Origin: Calidifontibacter indicus
GTDB taxonomy: Bacteria > Actinomycetota > Actinomycetes > Actinomycetales > Dermatophilaceae
DNA length: 64,000 bases
Assembly (NCBI RefSeq): GCF_003386865.1
Contig: NZ_QTUA01000002.1
Coordinates: 1 to 64,000, forward strand
Reading direction: 5' to 3'
Part shown: positions 1 to 8,744 of the stretch, piece after piece
How the letters are laid out: each line of letters opens with the position of its first letter
Position numbering within the stretch: the first letter of the stretch is position 1
The notes under the pieces: generated by a model
What the model saw: only the letters and a program-made list of their open reading frames with translations
Told to the model about the DNA's origin: nothing
Databases searched by the model: none
Program-made: the position numbers and the translations under genes

Positions 1-1
1 C

Positions 2-273
2 GCGCACGCCGCGTCGAAAGCGTACGTGCTCTCGTTCACACAGGCGCTCTGGGCGGAAATGCAGCACGCGAACGTTCGCGTGGTCGCGGTCAGTCCCGGC
101 CCGACTCAGACTCCGATGAACCCATCGGTCGGCGGGGGAAGCGACAGCCGGCTGATGTCGCCGAGACTGTTCTCGCGGCGATCGACGGGTCTGGCCCGAC
201 GGTCGTCGACGGTCTGCGGAACAGGATGACAGCAGCTGTGATCCGTCTCCTCCCGGCACACAACCGCGTTCGA
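2..273 (+). pseudogene. Short-chain dehydrogenase C-terminal fragment, frameshifted
   Basis: The reading frame enters from the left edge at the SDR active-site helix (ASKAYVLSFTQALWAEM; the Y and K are the catalytic pair) and continues through the usual SPGPTQTP strand. Around 119-121 the homology moves to another frame, which reads GKRQPADVAETVLAAIDG and VVDGLRNRM, the normal SDR C-terminal region. Neither frame alone makes the protein, so the gene carries a 1-nt indel, either real decay or a sequence error. Homology stops near 273, where an unrelated frame begins. The N-terminal Rossmann part lies outside the window. Family assignment is firm; substrate unknown. Confidence 0.7.
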
Positions 274-343
274 CCCAGTCGAGCTCACGCTTGCTCTCGA
301 CGTCATCTCTCCGGAACTCGTTGGGGCTATCGCACGGTTCGCG

Positions 344-850
344 GTGAAGCGCAGATACTTAGATCGCTTCCCCACAGAGGGAGGCCACGAGGCGGTTGTG
401 ATGCACGCGGAGAAGATGAAGCTCGACGCCGAGATGAAGGAAGATCTCGCGCGCGCGATCACGACCGCCGTCAAGGCCGATACTCGACAAGACACGACGC
501 GGGAGTACTACGGCCGCGTAGCTACCGACCCGGCGCTCACGCTCATCACTCTCTGTGACTTGGCGCACTTCATCATCGACGATCCAGATCGACTTCTCGA
601 CGGCACCTTCACGGTCCTGGGCAAAGTCATCGCGCCCGTCGAGATGGATGTGCCCACGTTCTCCCGGAACAAGATTCTTCGCAACCTGGCCCCAGGTGCG
701 CTCGATGGCGGCATCCAAAAGCTAGCCGAGCTGATGGAGGAGGTCCCACAGGTAGGCGAGAAGCCCCTCTCGGAATACATCGACCTAAAGATGGCCTCAC
801 GCGTAGAGGGAGCTTCGATGCGAGTCATGCCCCTCGCCATCTACTCCTGA
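344..850 (+). CDS. Hypothetical protein, probable C-terminal remnant (DUF6414-like)
   Basis: The protein is 168 residues from the GTG start, but the frame is open from 242 and the residues just upstream (LTLALDVISPELVGAIARFA) look like continuing protein, so the true start is uncertain or lost. It is hydrophilic with no signal peptide. The ending VMPLAIYS resembles the C-terminus I recall for DUF6414 proteins, which are of unknown function; this link is weak. It directly abuts the broken SDR fragment, which suggests two truncated genes joined by rearrangement. There is no ribosome site that decides the start. Confidence 0.45.
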   Translation: MKRRYLDRFPTEGGHEAVVMHAEKMKLDAEMKEDLARAITTAVKADTRQDTTREYYGRVATDPALTLITLCDLAHFIIDDPDRLLDGTFTVLGKVIAPVEMDVPTFSRNKILRNLAPGALDGGIQKLAELMEEVPQVGEKPLSEYIDLKMASRVEGASMRVMPLAIYS

Positions 851-944
851 GCCCGGGACCCTCACCACCCGGAGCCCAGCTGGGCCTCAACGGTCGGCCA
901 CCCTGACCACCGCACCCGAGCCCACCGGGGCCGGCTGCGGGCGC

Positions 945-1289
945 ATGAATCGCAGCAGGCGGCGCGCGCTGGCCACGACGGCTGCGCTGGCGCCGATCAC
1001 CCTGGTCGTCGTGGCGTGCTCGGGTCAGGGCTCGGTCGAAGCACCCGACGTTCGCACCGCCGCCACCGCGTTCGTCCGCACAGCCTCCGCCGACCCGGGT
1101 TCCGCCTGCGCGCTGCTGGCGCCGGTCACCGCCCGCGAGGTCGCCGACGACGCGCCGTGCGCCGCCGGGCTGGCCGACGCCGGGCTACCGCCAGCAGGTG
1201 AGATACGCAGCGTGCAGGTGACCGTACGGGTACGGGGTCGAGCGGGTGATCATCTCCTCGACCCGGGTCGATCGGGTGCTGGTCTCTAG
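945..1289 (+). CDS. Small lipoprotein, probably 3'-truncated
   Basis: A 114-residue protein with a twin-arginine-like basic start (MNRSRRRA), a hydrophobic stretch (residues 8-23) and a lipobox ending LVVVAC, so Cys25 would be lipidated and anchored in the membrane. The exported part has two more cysteines (ACALL and DAPCAAG), as in small actinobacterial secreted lipoproteins. After residue 95 the sequence becomes a basic low-complexity tail, which suggests the normal C-terminus has been replaced by a frameshift or junction. Function unknown. Confidence 0.55.
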   Translation: MNRSRRRALATTAALAPITLVVVACSGQGSVEAPDVRTAATAFVRTASADPGSACALLAPVTAREVADDAPCAAGLADAGLPPAGEIRSVQVTVRVRGRAGDHLLDPGRSGAGL

Positions 1290-1589
1290 AGTCCGGCCGG
1301 TCCTGCCCGTCCTGGAGCTCGCCGGGACGCGCCACGACACCGATCGGCTCGCCCAGGAGGCTCGGGCAGCGAGCCGACGATGGCGGGAGCAGATCGGTCG
1401 CGCCGCAGGAATCAACCACCAGTCCACCGAGTGCTGGAACCAATGAGTCGGGGCGGTCCGCGACTCGGCTCAGTGACCCCTTGGGCCGACGTTTTCGGAC
1501 AGTCCGGGAGGTTGGCAGCTCGATGCCAACCCGTGCGGCGGTGGCTACTGCGCACGGTTTCTGTTGCTGACCTGCGTGAATCCTGCGGG
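1290..1589. other. Gene-poor stretch
   Basis: No convincing gene. A plus-strand frame (1246-1446) can encode a 66-residue piece, partly basic and helical (AQEARAASRRWREQIG), but it has no clear ribosome site or family. The stretch probably contains gene debris between the lipoprotein fragment and the end of the MFS gene. Confidence 0.4.
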
Positions 1590-2822
1590 TCAGGGCACTG
1601 ACGGTGCTGGTGCGGTGTGCTGGGTGGTGCTGGTGCGCCAGATGGTGAGCAGCCCGGCGATGGTGACCGCGGCCAGGACGAGGAGGACTGCGCCGTGCAG
1701 GCCTTGGAACAGGGCTCCGGCGACGATGGGTCCGAGGATCCACCCGACGTCGGAGGCGAGCCCGAACCAGCCGAAGGCGGTCCCCTCGTTGCCTTCGGTG
1801 AGCTGGGTGACGGAGGTGCGTAGCGCGACGTACACGACGGGTTGGACTGCCATGACGATAAAGAAGGCGGCGACGAAGACGCCGGTCATGCCGGCGGCGG
1901 CACCGCCGAGCAGGGCCAGGGTCTGCACGATGAATGCTGCGGCAGCACTGTTGCGGGCGCCCCAGCGTTCGACCAGGGTGCCGGCGAAGAAGGAGCCGAT
2001 GGCGAAGATGCCGAGCCCGCAGAAGAACGTGACCTCGATGGTGGTCTGGCTGGCGTGCAGGATCTCCTTCAGGTGCAGGGGGTAGATCGGTTCGAGGGCG
2101 GCATAGATGAAGTTGTTGAACAGGTCGGCCGCGCCAAGCATTAGCGCGGCCACCAGCAGCTGGCGGCTGCTCAGACCGGCGTTGCGGGCGAGTTCCTCAC
2201 CTCCGGTCGCGGCGGACCCCGTATCGGTGTGGGTGCCGGCGAGGTCAGCGCGTTCGGTCAGGATCAGCGCAGCGCTGAGATAGGTCATGGCGGCGCCGAT
2301 GATGAACGCCGTCCTGAAGGTGATGGTGCCGGAGAACGCGGCGACCAGGCCCGGTCCGGCGGTCATGCCGATGACCGCGGCGGCACCAAACCGGCCGAGG
2401 GCCTTGGCGCGGCCGATGGAGGAGCGTTGCCCGAGCTGGCTGGTCAGCTGATACAGGCCGGGCATGGCGAACCCTTCACCGACGCCCCACAGGACACGAA
2501 AGGCCACGATCGAGGTGGCGTTGGTGGAGGTGGCCAACGCCAGGGTGGCGGTGGCCGCGACGCAGAGGCCACCGAACGCCACCGGCAGGCCGCCCCAGCG
2601 GTCGACCAAGCGGCCGCCGAAGGGTTGGACCACGGCCTTGGCGGCGGCGAACCCGCCGAACGCGATCCCGATCTGCAGCGGGCTCATGTCGAACCGGTCG
2701 GCCAGTAGCGGCACGAACGGGACGAGCACGGTGTAGGCCATGTTCGCCAGGGCCACCGCGAACAGCAGCCGGGGTAGGGCGGTGCGGCGCACCCGGGTCC
2801 GGGTGGCTGGCTGTGCGCTCAC
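1590..2822 (-). CDS. MFS transporter
   Basis: A 410-residue integral membrane protein with about twelve hydrophobic segments and the MFS loop 2-3 signature GGRLVDRWGG near residue 70. It is of drug/sugar-efflux type and acts in the cytoplasmic membrane, presumably as a proton-coupled exporter. The GTG start overlaps the stop of the upstream acyltransferase gene by four bases (GTGA), so the two are translationally coupled. Together with the chimeric ORF further upstream this forms a three-gene unit, which suggests that the exporter removes a product made or modified by its neighbour. Substrate unknown. Confidence 0.85.
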   Translation of the reverse strand: MSAQPATRTRVRRTALPRLLFAVALANMAYTVLVPFVPLLADRFDMSPLQIGIAFGGFAAAKAVVQPFGGRLVDRWGGLPVAFGGLCVAATATLALATSTNATSIVAFRVLWGVGEGFAMPGLYQLTSQLGQRSSIGRAKALGRFGAAAVIGMTAGPGLVAAFSGTITFRTAFIIGAAMTYLSAALILTERADLAGTHTDTGSAATGGEELARNAGLSSRQLLVAALMLGAADLFNNFIYAALEPIYPLHLKEILHASQTTIEVTFFCGLGIFAIGSFFAGTLVERWGARNSAAAAFIVQTLALLGGAAAGMTGVFVAAFFIVMAVQPVVYVALRTSVTQLTEGNEGTAFGWFGLASDVGWILGPIVAGALFQGLHGAVLLVLAAVTIAGLLTIWRTSTTQHTAPAPSVP

Positions 2823-3856
2823 GCCGGCTGACCGAGCATCTGCGCGATGGTGGTGTCCATCTTCACCAGCTCACTCTCGATGCGAGGGTCTTCGGCGGTA
2901 ACGAAGACGGGCGTCCACTGGTCGGTGGCGGTGAAGCCGCGACGTTGCTTGAAGGTGACGTTGCCGCGGCCGAAGTCCAGCACGGTGATCGCTGATCCGC
3001 AGATCGACTGGATCGTCTCGTGCAGCAAGAAGGTGTAGGCGTGGTGCTCCTCCATGCCATGCTGCTCGACACCGGCCGCCCACAGCACCATCACGTTGTC
3101 GTGGACGAACGCCAGGGTGCCGGCCAGGACCTCACCGCCGGACTCAGCGGTGAGGAGCGCAGCCATCGGTGTGCGGGCCATCGTCAGCAGTGACGCGGTG
3201 TCGTACAGCGCCGGGATGCCGTGCCGGGTCGCGGACTGGGTGGTGAGGTCGGCGAACCGGTGGATCTTCGCCTCCAGCTGTTCCTCGTCGTGGCGGTAGC
3301 GGTGGAAGGTGACGCCGGCTTCTTGGGCGCGCCGGTGCTCGCGGCGCATGCCGCTGCGGCCGGACTTGGACAGGCCGGCCAGGTAGTCCTCGATGCTGGC
3401 GGGTACCTGTAGCCGGCTGATGACGTCCAGGCGCATGAGGAGCGCGTTCTGCGCGGCGCGGGCGACCTGGACCAGGTCGGGGCGTTCCAGGCCGGGGATC
3501 ACCAGCGCCTGAGCCTGCCAGGTTCGTGTCTGCTCCAGGGCGGCTGCGACCACGTGAGTGAACTGCTCGATCGTCAGTGTGTTCAGCGGACTGGTGCTGG
3601 CGTACAGGGTGCCGAGGTAGGCGACGTTGCCTGACCAGATGGCAGGGGCGTCACCGTCGGCCTCATACCCGGTCCAGAACGGGCTGTCAGAGATCAGCCG
3701 GAGCCGCTGCCCGTCGGCAACGGCATGGCCGTTGCCGACGGGCAGCGAGGTCTCCGCCAGGCAGGACTCGATAGAGGTGGCAGACCAGGCGTTCTGCCAC
3801 TGCCGCTGGTTGAACAGCGCCCCGCAGTCGGTGACCAACTGTGCCCCTGCGCTCAC
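2819..3856 (-). CDS. GNAT/FemAB-like acyltransferase (BioF2-like domain)
   Basis: A 345-residue protein from the GTG start that overlaps the preceding stop (GTGA); an upstream in-frame start would overlap the neighbour much more. The C-terminal half matches the Acetyltransf_6/BioF2-like fold: a basic helix (GRSGMRREHRRAQEAG), a central strand region, and the terminal signature LDFGRGNVTFKQRRGF. Such proteins use acyl-CoA or aminoacyl-tRNA donors. The N-terminal 150 residues are less conserved. It sits between a chimeric ORF and an MFS exporter, as in small-molecule modification and export operons. The precise reaction cannot be read. Confidence 0.7.
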   Translation of the reverse strand: MSAGAQLVTDCGALFNQRQWQNAWSATSIESCLAETSLPVGNGHAVADGQRLRLISDSPFWTGYEADGDAPAIWSGNVAYLGTLYASTSPLNTLTIEQFTHVVAAALEQTRTWQAQALVIPGLERPDLVQVARAAQNALLMRLDVISRLQVPASIEDYLAGLSKSGRSGMRREHRRAQEAGVTFHRYRHDEEQLEAKIHRFADLTTQSATRHGIPALYDTASLLTMARTPMAALLTAESGGEVLAGTLAFVHDNVMVLWAAGVEQHGMEEHHAYTFLLHETIQSICGSAITVLDFGRGNVTFKQRRGFTATDQWTPVFVTAEDPRIESELVKMDTTIAQMLGQPA

Positions 3857-4254
3857 CTGGGTACCTTCCCGTTGGTGTGGAGCGGGCACTGCTCCAGCAG
3901 CCGGGTGTTCTGGTCCGGTAGCGCGTACTGGCGCCACTCCCGCATCGTCGGATCACCGTAGGCCAGATCGACCAGCTGCGGGTGGGGCGGCACGGCGTCC
4001 CAGTCCTCGACCCGGGCGTAGATGTCCTCACGGATGCGTTCACCGCCGGGGTCGCCACGGTCGACGCCGAAGAAGATCCGGCGCGGCTGGAAGCACATCA
4101 GGAAGTGCTCTCCCATCCGGCGGCTGCGGCGGTGCTGGTAGGCGGGGATGCAGGGGAAGGCGAACATTGGGTCGCCGGCGCGCTGGAGCGCCTCGAGCTG
4201 CATGGCGGCGTCTTGCTCAAGGGTGCTCACTCGCGCGTATCCCCACTGGGTCAC
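3853..4254 (-). CDS. Chimeric ORF: serine-recombinase N-terminus fused to an unknown protein
   Basis: A 133-residue ORF with GTG start. The first 27 residues (GYARVSTLEQDAAMQLEAL) are the N-terminal catalytic strand of a serine resolvase, including the nucleophile serine in ARVST. After about residue 27 resolvase homology stops and an unrelated sequence begins (MGEHFLMCFQPRRIFFGVDR, then VEDWDAVPPHPQLVDLAYGD). That second part ends in a GTGA overlap with the acyltransferase gene, so it is probably the authentic 3' end of the first gene of this operon. The fusion most likely arose when a resolvase-bearing element inserted or was deleted. It cannot be an active resolvase. Confidence 0.6.
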   Translation of the reverse strand: MTQWGYARVSTLEQDAAMQLEALQRAGDPMFAFPCIPAYQHRRSRRMGEHFLMCFQPRRIFFGVDRGDPGGERIREDIYARVEDWDAVPPHPQLVDLAYGDPTMREWRQYALPDQNTRLLEQCPLHTNGKVPR

Positions 4255-4337
4255 GACCGCCGCCCTTCACCAAATGTTCGAAAGTACCGAAACTGACCGG
4301 TTGAACTCGCCACCGTTTACGCACCCTGAGATGGCGA

Positions 4338-4916
4338 TCATGCGTGGCTGACTGTGCGACGCTTCGCCTTTTCTCTAGTTCCGCACCCGCGCATTGAGCA
4401 CCATCGACGGCTGTTGTTCTTGCTGTGGTCGAGGTAGAACCATCCGCACAACTCGGCGGCGCACAGGCGTGTGCGTGCCATGAGCCTTGGGTCGGTGAGA
4501 AGGCTCGCCGCTTCAAGCGCAACGTGGTAGCGCACGTTCTCTAAGCAGGGGCGGTCCCATGCCCAAGTCAACGACGGCGGGCCCCCGATGAGCCTGCGAT
4601 GGGTACACGCTTCGACGCATGTATCGGAAACGACCTGCATCGCCATGTAGGAAGGCGCATGACCATTGTCGAAGGCAACCAAGATCGCGTGAACACTCTC
4701 GCGCAGGTGCACAACACGCCCGAGTTCATCGCGCGGCGAACCCAAGGGTGACTCGGGCGAGACATCCTCGATGCCGACGCGCCGCGCCCAGCGATACAGG
4801 TCATCAGGCGTTCGCAGCGTGTCGTCGGGGTGGTGTCCTGTGCGGTCTTCGATGGTGTTCACGAAGTCCAGGGCCACGTGGTCGCCGAGCAGCGCCAGGG
4901 CCTCCACATCGAGCAT
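4338..4916 (-). CDS. CGNR zinc-finger regulator (ABATE domain)
   Basis: A 192-residue protein. The N-terminus (LALDFVNTIEDR) is the start of the ABATE/DUF1470 domain; the C-terminus carries the zinc finger, LCGWFYLDHSKNNSRRWCSM followed by GCGTREKAKR, with the cysteines in the usual places. CGNR proteins are putative stress-related transcription regulators. The gene is divergent from an MFS exporter at 5021, with a 104-bp shared intergenic region holding a perfect palindrome, the arrangement of a local regulator controlling itself and the exporter. Start is the ATG at 4916. Confidence 0.85.
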   Translation of the reverse strand: MLDVEALALLGDHVALDFVNTIEDRTGHHPDDTLRTPDDLYRWARRVGIEDVSPESPLGSPRDELGRVVHLRESVHAILVAFDNGHAPSYMAMQVVSDTCVEACTHRRLIGGPPSLTWAWDRPCLENVRYHVALEAASLLTDPRLMARTRLCAAELCGWFYLDHSKNNSRRWCSMRGCGTREKAKRRTVSHA

Positions 4917-4944
4917 TCACTCACGCTACCTCACACCGATCCCC

Positions 4945-4958
4945 CAAAACATGTTTTG
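4945..4958. promoter_or_regulatory. Palindromic operator candidate between CGNR and MFS genes
   Basis: CAAAACATGTTTTG is a perfect 14-bp palindrome, AT-rich in a GC-rich setting, 28 bp upstream of the CGNR start and 62 bp upstream of the MFS start. The location suggests the binding site of the CGNR protein; no experimental support. Confidence 0.5.
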
Positions 4959-5020
4959 CTGGGCAGACTCACCACCAAAACGAGTTATGCCGGTGCAACC
5001 GGCGAGATCGGGGTACAGGC

Positions 5021-6304
5021 ATGACTGACAACGCCAGCCGAGACAGCGCAGCCAGCGGCCGGTGGCGGCGCGACTTCCGCTTCGTGTGGGCGGCCGAGAG
5101 CGCATCACTACTCGGCTCTCAGGTGCTCCAGCTCGCGCTACCGCTCACCGCCGTCGTCACCCTTGACGCGAACGCCAAGCAACTAGGCTTCCTCGGCGCA
5201 GCCAGCTACGCCCCCTACTTGCTTTTTGCTATCCCCGCCGGCCTCTTGGTTGACCGGTGGCAACGACGCGGAGTCCTGATTGCATCCAACGCGCTTCAGG
5301 CCGTAGCAATCGGGACTATCCCTGTCCTTGCTGCCACACATCGGTTGACCTTCGCATGGCTGCTGGCCATGGCCGGCGTTGCGGGGATCGGCAAGGTTTT
5401 CTTCAACATCGCTCATCGTTCGTACCTACCGGCGATCGTTCCGACCGAGCACCTCACGGGTGCGAACTCGCGCCTGACAGCGAGTGAGTCAGTCGCCGAA
5501 GTCGGTGGGCCAGGTCTTGCCGGTTTGCTTGTTCAGGTGATCGGTGCACCGTTTGCGCTGCTCGTTGATGCCGTGAGCTACCTCGCTTCAGCCGTGGGTG
5601 TTGCGGCAGTACGAACCCGCGAAAAGGCCGCCCTTGTGGACCGCAGTACGCCGCTACGGACCCAGATGGGACAGGGATTCCGCCTCATTTTTCGCAACCC
5701 CTACCTGCGGGCGTTTCTTGGGGAGGCGGCCAGCTACAACTTGTGCTGGCAAGTGGTGCAGACAGTCTTGGTGATCTTCGCCGTTCGTACCCTTGGCATG
5801 TCGCCGGGCACCCTGGGTTTGATGATGTCGATCGGCGCGATCGGCGCGCTGCTCGGAGCCACTGTGACTGGGCGTGCGGCCGCACGATTTGGCCTGGGAA
5901 AAACACTCGTAGCCGCCGCCGTGCTCGGAGACCTGGCTCCTCTCATCCTCCCAGCCACTCAGCGAGGGATGTGGGCAGCGCCGATCCTTGCCACAGCCTT
6001 CTTCGTGCAAGGTTTCGGCATCACGGCGTGCAACGTCCACGGCATGAGCGTGCGGCAAACCGTCACACCCGATCACTTACTCGGACGCACCAACGCCGCG
6101 TACTCGTTCGTCGCGCAAGGAGTCCAAATGCTCGGTGCGCTACTTGGCGGGTGGCTCGGCGCGGCAACCGGCACCCGAGGCGCGCTACTCATCGGAACGC
6201 TCGGCCTGCTCAGCACAAGCCTGTTCCTCATCCTCTCCCCACTACGACATGTCCGCACCCTGAAGGACGTGGCTGAACCAGATTCGCGGCTTTGCCAGGC
6301 GTAG
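5021..6304 (+). CDS. MFS exporter (MFS_3 / EntS-like)
   Basis: A 427-residue protein with about twelve membrane segments. The N-terminus (FRFVWAAESASLLGSQVLQL) and the loop PAGLLVDRWQRRGVLIASN are typical of the MFS_3 branch, which includes enterobactin exporter EntS and macrolide pumps. The chosen ATG follows a run without homology; upstream in-frame residues are basic and not transporter-like. Divergent from the CGNR regulator, which may control it. Substrate unknown; drug or natural-product export is the likely role. Confidence 0.85.
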   Translation: MTDNASRDSAASGRWRRDFRFVWAAESASLLGSQVLQLALPLTAVVTLDANAKQLGFLGAASYAPYLLFAIPAGLLVDRWQRRGVLIASNALQAVAIGTIPVLAATHRLTFAWLLAMAGVAGIGKVFFNIAHRSYLPAIVPTEHLTGANSRLTASESVAEVGGPGLAGLLVQVIGAPFALLVDAVSYLASAVGVAAVRTREKAALVDRSTPLRTQMGQGFRLIFRNPYLRAFLGEAASYNLCWQVVQTVLVIFAVRTLGMSPGTLGLMMSIGAIGALLGATVTGRAAARFGLGKTLVAAAVLGDLAPLILPATQRGMWAAPILATAFFVQGFGITACNVHGMSVRQTVTPDHLLGRTNAAYSFVAQGVQMLGALLGGWLGAATGTRGALLIGTLGLLSTSLFLILSPLRHVRTLKDVAEPDSRLCQA

Positions 6305-6879
6305 CAATAACGAAACCGTTTCTGCTACAAGGGTTTTTGCCCCACCGCGAAAGAGCCAAGAGCCAGACCTAGTCCTGAGTCTTCGACGTCTCTGGCTTGT
6401 AGTAGTCCTGCATGAGTTCGCTCGCCCACTGGGGCTGGTGCACGTCACCGCGGCCCCATGACGCAGCTCCTCATCGGCCAAACCGACGGCTTGGCTCTCG
6501 TCGCTGACGCGGGGCGGCGGACGCAGGCGACGGGAGAGTCGGTGAGGACGCCAACGTCGCGGATGCCGTAGTCGTCGACTTGGAAGCACGGCAGCCAGGG
6601 GTGGATGTTCATCTGGGCGGTCTGGGCGTGCCCGCCGTAGCTGAGCAGCCTGCCGCAGCCAGGCGGTGAAAGGGGTCATCGCTGGAGGGGCCCAGCAGAC
6701 GCTCCAGCGGTACGGACGGCGCCCTGGGGACTGCGACTGCGATCGGCACGGTTGGCCCGATCGCAGTCGGGCCCACGTCGCGGGTCATCGGCATCTCCCC
6801 ATGTCTTTACCGAGCAACGAATCCAGCGACATTCACTTGATTTCCAACCGCAATTTGTCTCTCCTGCTATAGTCTTAGC
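6305..6879. other. Gene-poor stretch with possible minus-strand gene debris
   Basis: No intact gene. On the minus strand around 6540-6640 one frame reads like protein (SYGGHAQTAQMNIHPWLPCF, then QVDDYGIRDVGVLTDSP) but it has no start and is interrupted, so it may be a decayed gene of unknown family. Confidence 0.35.
6868..6873 (+). promoter_or_regulatory. -10 element of a probable leaderless transcript
   Basis: TATAGT lies six bases before the ATG at 6880, with no ribosome site between. In actinomycetes this spacing usually means that transcription begins at the start codon. No clear -35 box is visible. Confidence 0.5.
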
Positions 6880-7605
6880 ATGAACGAGGATCCCGCGGCC
6901 CGCAGCCACTTGGAGGAGGTCATCCGCCACGCCCGCACGGAAGGCCCCCTCGACGACCTGTGCGCGCTGATCGAGAAGGTGCACGAGACCAACCGGAAGC
7001 GGCACGAACCCAAACTGGGTGACGATGCCCTCTCTTTCGGGATCCAGTGCCACCGCAACATCCTTCAACTCGCCCCCGCGCACATCGGGAACATGCAGGA
7101 GGTCGAGGTCAGCGGCTCCCAGACCCTGGAGATCAGCTTCGCCAGCAAGGTCTGGCACCTGAGCAAGGTCACCTCACGCACGGCCACATGGAGTCCGCAC
7201 CAGATCAGCTGGGACAGCAGCGAAGTGCGTCTGCGCGCTGCCCGGGCGAACACCAGGCTCTACTGGCCCAGCGAGGAGACGCTCTTCGCGTCCCTCCCGC
7301 CAGATGACCTTTCGCTCTACAACACCAAGCCACAGGCGCTGCATTACCTCCACCTGGCCTGGCAGGGGCTGGACGAGGACGGGATCCGCATCTTCGCCGG
7401 CTTCCCGCGGGTGGGCTCCTCGCCGTGGCTCGCGGTGGTCGAGCTCACCACCGGCCGCGGCGGCACCGGTGGTCTACCCCTGCCCGGCGACGTCTCGCCT
7501 ACGAGCTCGCCCGATCACGACGCCATGGCCGAGCCCACGGTGGCGGTCAAGCGCCGTCGACCCGCCGGGCAGGAGGAAGCGCCGCACTCAGGCGCTGGGT
7601 CATGA
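6880..7605 (+). CDS. Hypothetical protein coupled to an ImmA/XRE regulator
   Basis: A 241-residue soluble protein with an acidic N-terminus and a proline- and basic-rich C-terminal tail from about residue 200. No domain recognised. The core has many aromatic residues (WSPHQISWDSSEV, LYWPSEETLF). The stop overlaps the start of the next gene (ATGA), so the two are co-translated. Pairs of an unknown protein and an XRE-ImmA protein are common on mobile elements, where the metalloprotease often cleaves a partner repressor; this protein might be such a partner, but that is inference. Confidence 0.7.
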   Translation: MNEDPAARSHLEEVIRHARTEGPLDDLCALIEKVHETNRKRHEPKLGDDALSFGIQCHRNILQLAPAHIGNMQEVEVSGSQTLEISFASKVWHLSKVTSRTATWSPHQISWDSSEVRLRAARANTRLYWPSEETLFASLPPDDLSLYNTKPQALHYLHLAWQGLDEDGIRIFAGFPRVGSSPWLAVVELTTGRGGTGGLPLPGDVSPTSSPDHDAMAEPTVAVKRRRPAGQEEAPHSGAGS

Positions 7606-8744
7606 CCGAGATGCTGGACTTCGACGCCGGCCGCCAGCGTGCGGCGCGGCGCCGAGCGCAAGGAGTCATCAGCGACTTCGACCCTAGCCGCCTGGCCCTG
7701 GCTCGCCGCCTCGCCGGGCAGCGCCGCACGGTGCTGGCCCAGGCAGCCGGGGTGACTCCGGCGGCGATTACGCAGTACGAGAAAGGTCAGTCGCGACCGA
7801 CCCTGCCCGTCGTGGAAGCCATGGCCGACGCGCTGAGCGTCGTCCCGGACTTCTTCCGGGCCGGGCACCCGGTAGCCGCACTTGACACCTCAGGGGCGCA
7901 CTTCCGCAGCCTGCGCTCCACCAGCGCGCTGGAGCGGGACAAGGCATTGGCCTTCGCAGAGCTCACCTTGGCCGTCCTCGAGGCGGTTGAGCGCTACGTG
8001 GAGCTACCGCCGGTGGCTTTGCCGGACCTTGCGGTGTCTCCGGAGCTGCGGCTGGCCGAGGTGGCTGAGCTGGCCCGGCAAGCGAGAACGGCACTGGGAG
8101 TTGGCGCGGGCCCGGTTTCTCACGTCGTTCGTCTGCTGGAATCCCACGGGGTCGTCGTCGTACAGCTCGATGACGCCACCCGACGGGTAGATGCCTTCTC
8201 CCACCAGCAGGGGACACGCCCTCTCGTCCTGCTCAACCCCCACAAGGGCGACAAGGCCCGCAGCCGGTTCGACGCCGCGCATGAACTGGGCCATCTGCTG
8301 ATGCACCACGACACCGAGCCCGGCTCCCGGGTGGTGGAGGAGCAGGCCCACGCCTTCGCCGCGGAGTTCCTGGCTCCCGCTGACCAGATCACCGACGAGC
8401 TGCCACGACGGCTGGACTGGACGACGCTGCATGCACTCAAGAAGCGGTGGGGTCTGAGCCTGAAGGCGCTGCTCGTGCGGGGACACCACCTGGACGTCTT
8501 CGGCGAGAGCACCTACAAGCGGGGGCTGCGTCAGCTCAGCTCCTGGGGCCTGCCCGAGCCGGGCCCCTTGGGGCCACCTGAGGGTCCAATCCTGCTGCCA
8601 CGGGCGGTGGCGCTGCTGGAGGAGGACGAGGACGCGATCGGCCGGCTCGCCGCCGAGACAGGGCTGCCCGCGGCCACAGTAATGCGGGTGCTCGACGCCG
8701 CTGGCAGCGAGACGGAACGACCTGTTCTCAGTCTGCGCCGGTAG
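7602..8744 (+). CDS. XRE-family HTH and ImmA/IrrE metallopeptidase
   Basis: A 380-residue protein. Residues about 28-85 form an XRE helix-turn-helix (LARRLAGQRRTVLAQAAG, ITQYEKGQSRPTLPVVEAM). The ImmA/IrrE domain carries the zinc site HELGHLLMHH near residue 226, with the distal glutamate probably in EEQAHAFAAEFLAP. Known ImmA proteins cleave an ICE or phage repressor after a signal; fused XRE-ImmA proteins may sense and derepress on their own. Start is the ATG overlapping the preceding stop. It lies close to a tyrosine recombinase, so control of excision is plausible. Confidence 0.85.
   Translation: MTEMLDFDAGRQRAARRRAQGVISDFDPSRLALARRLAGQRRTVLAQAAGVTPAAITQYEKGQSRPTLPVVEAMADALSVVPDFFRAGHPVAALDTSGAHFRSLRSTSALERDKALAFAELTLAVLEAVERYVELPPVALPDLAVSPELRLAEVAELARQARTALGVGAGPVSHVVRLLESHGVVVVQLDDATRRVDAFSHQQGTRPLVLLNPHKGDKARSRFDAAHELGHLLMHHDTEPGSRVVEEQAHAFAAEFLAPADQITDELPRRLDWTTLHALKKRWGLSLKALLVRGHHLDVFGESTYKRGLRQLSSWGLPEPGPLGPPEGPILLPRAVALLEEDEDAIGRLAAETGLPAATVMRVLDAAGSETERPVLSLRR

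Noticed and set aside
1126-1743. Long basic minus-strand frame
   Set aside because: Arg/Pro/His-rich composition is the usual result of reading high-GC DNA in a wrong frame; it overlaps the lipoprotein and MFS genes.
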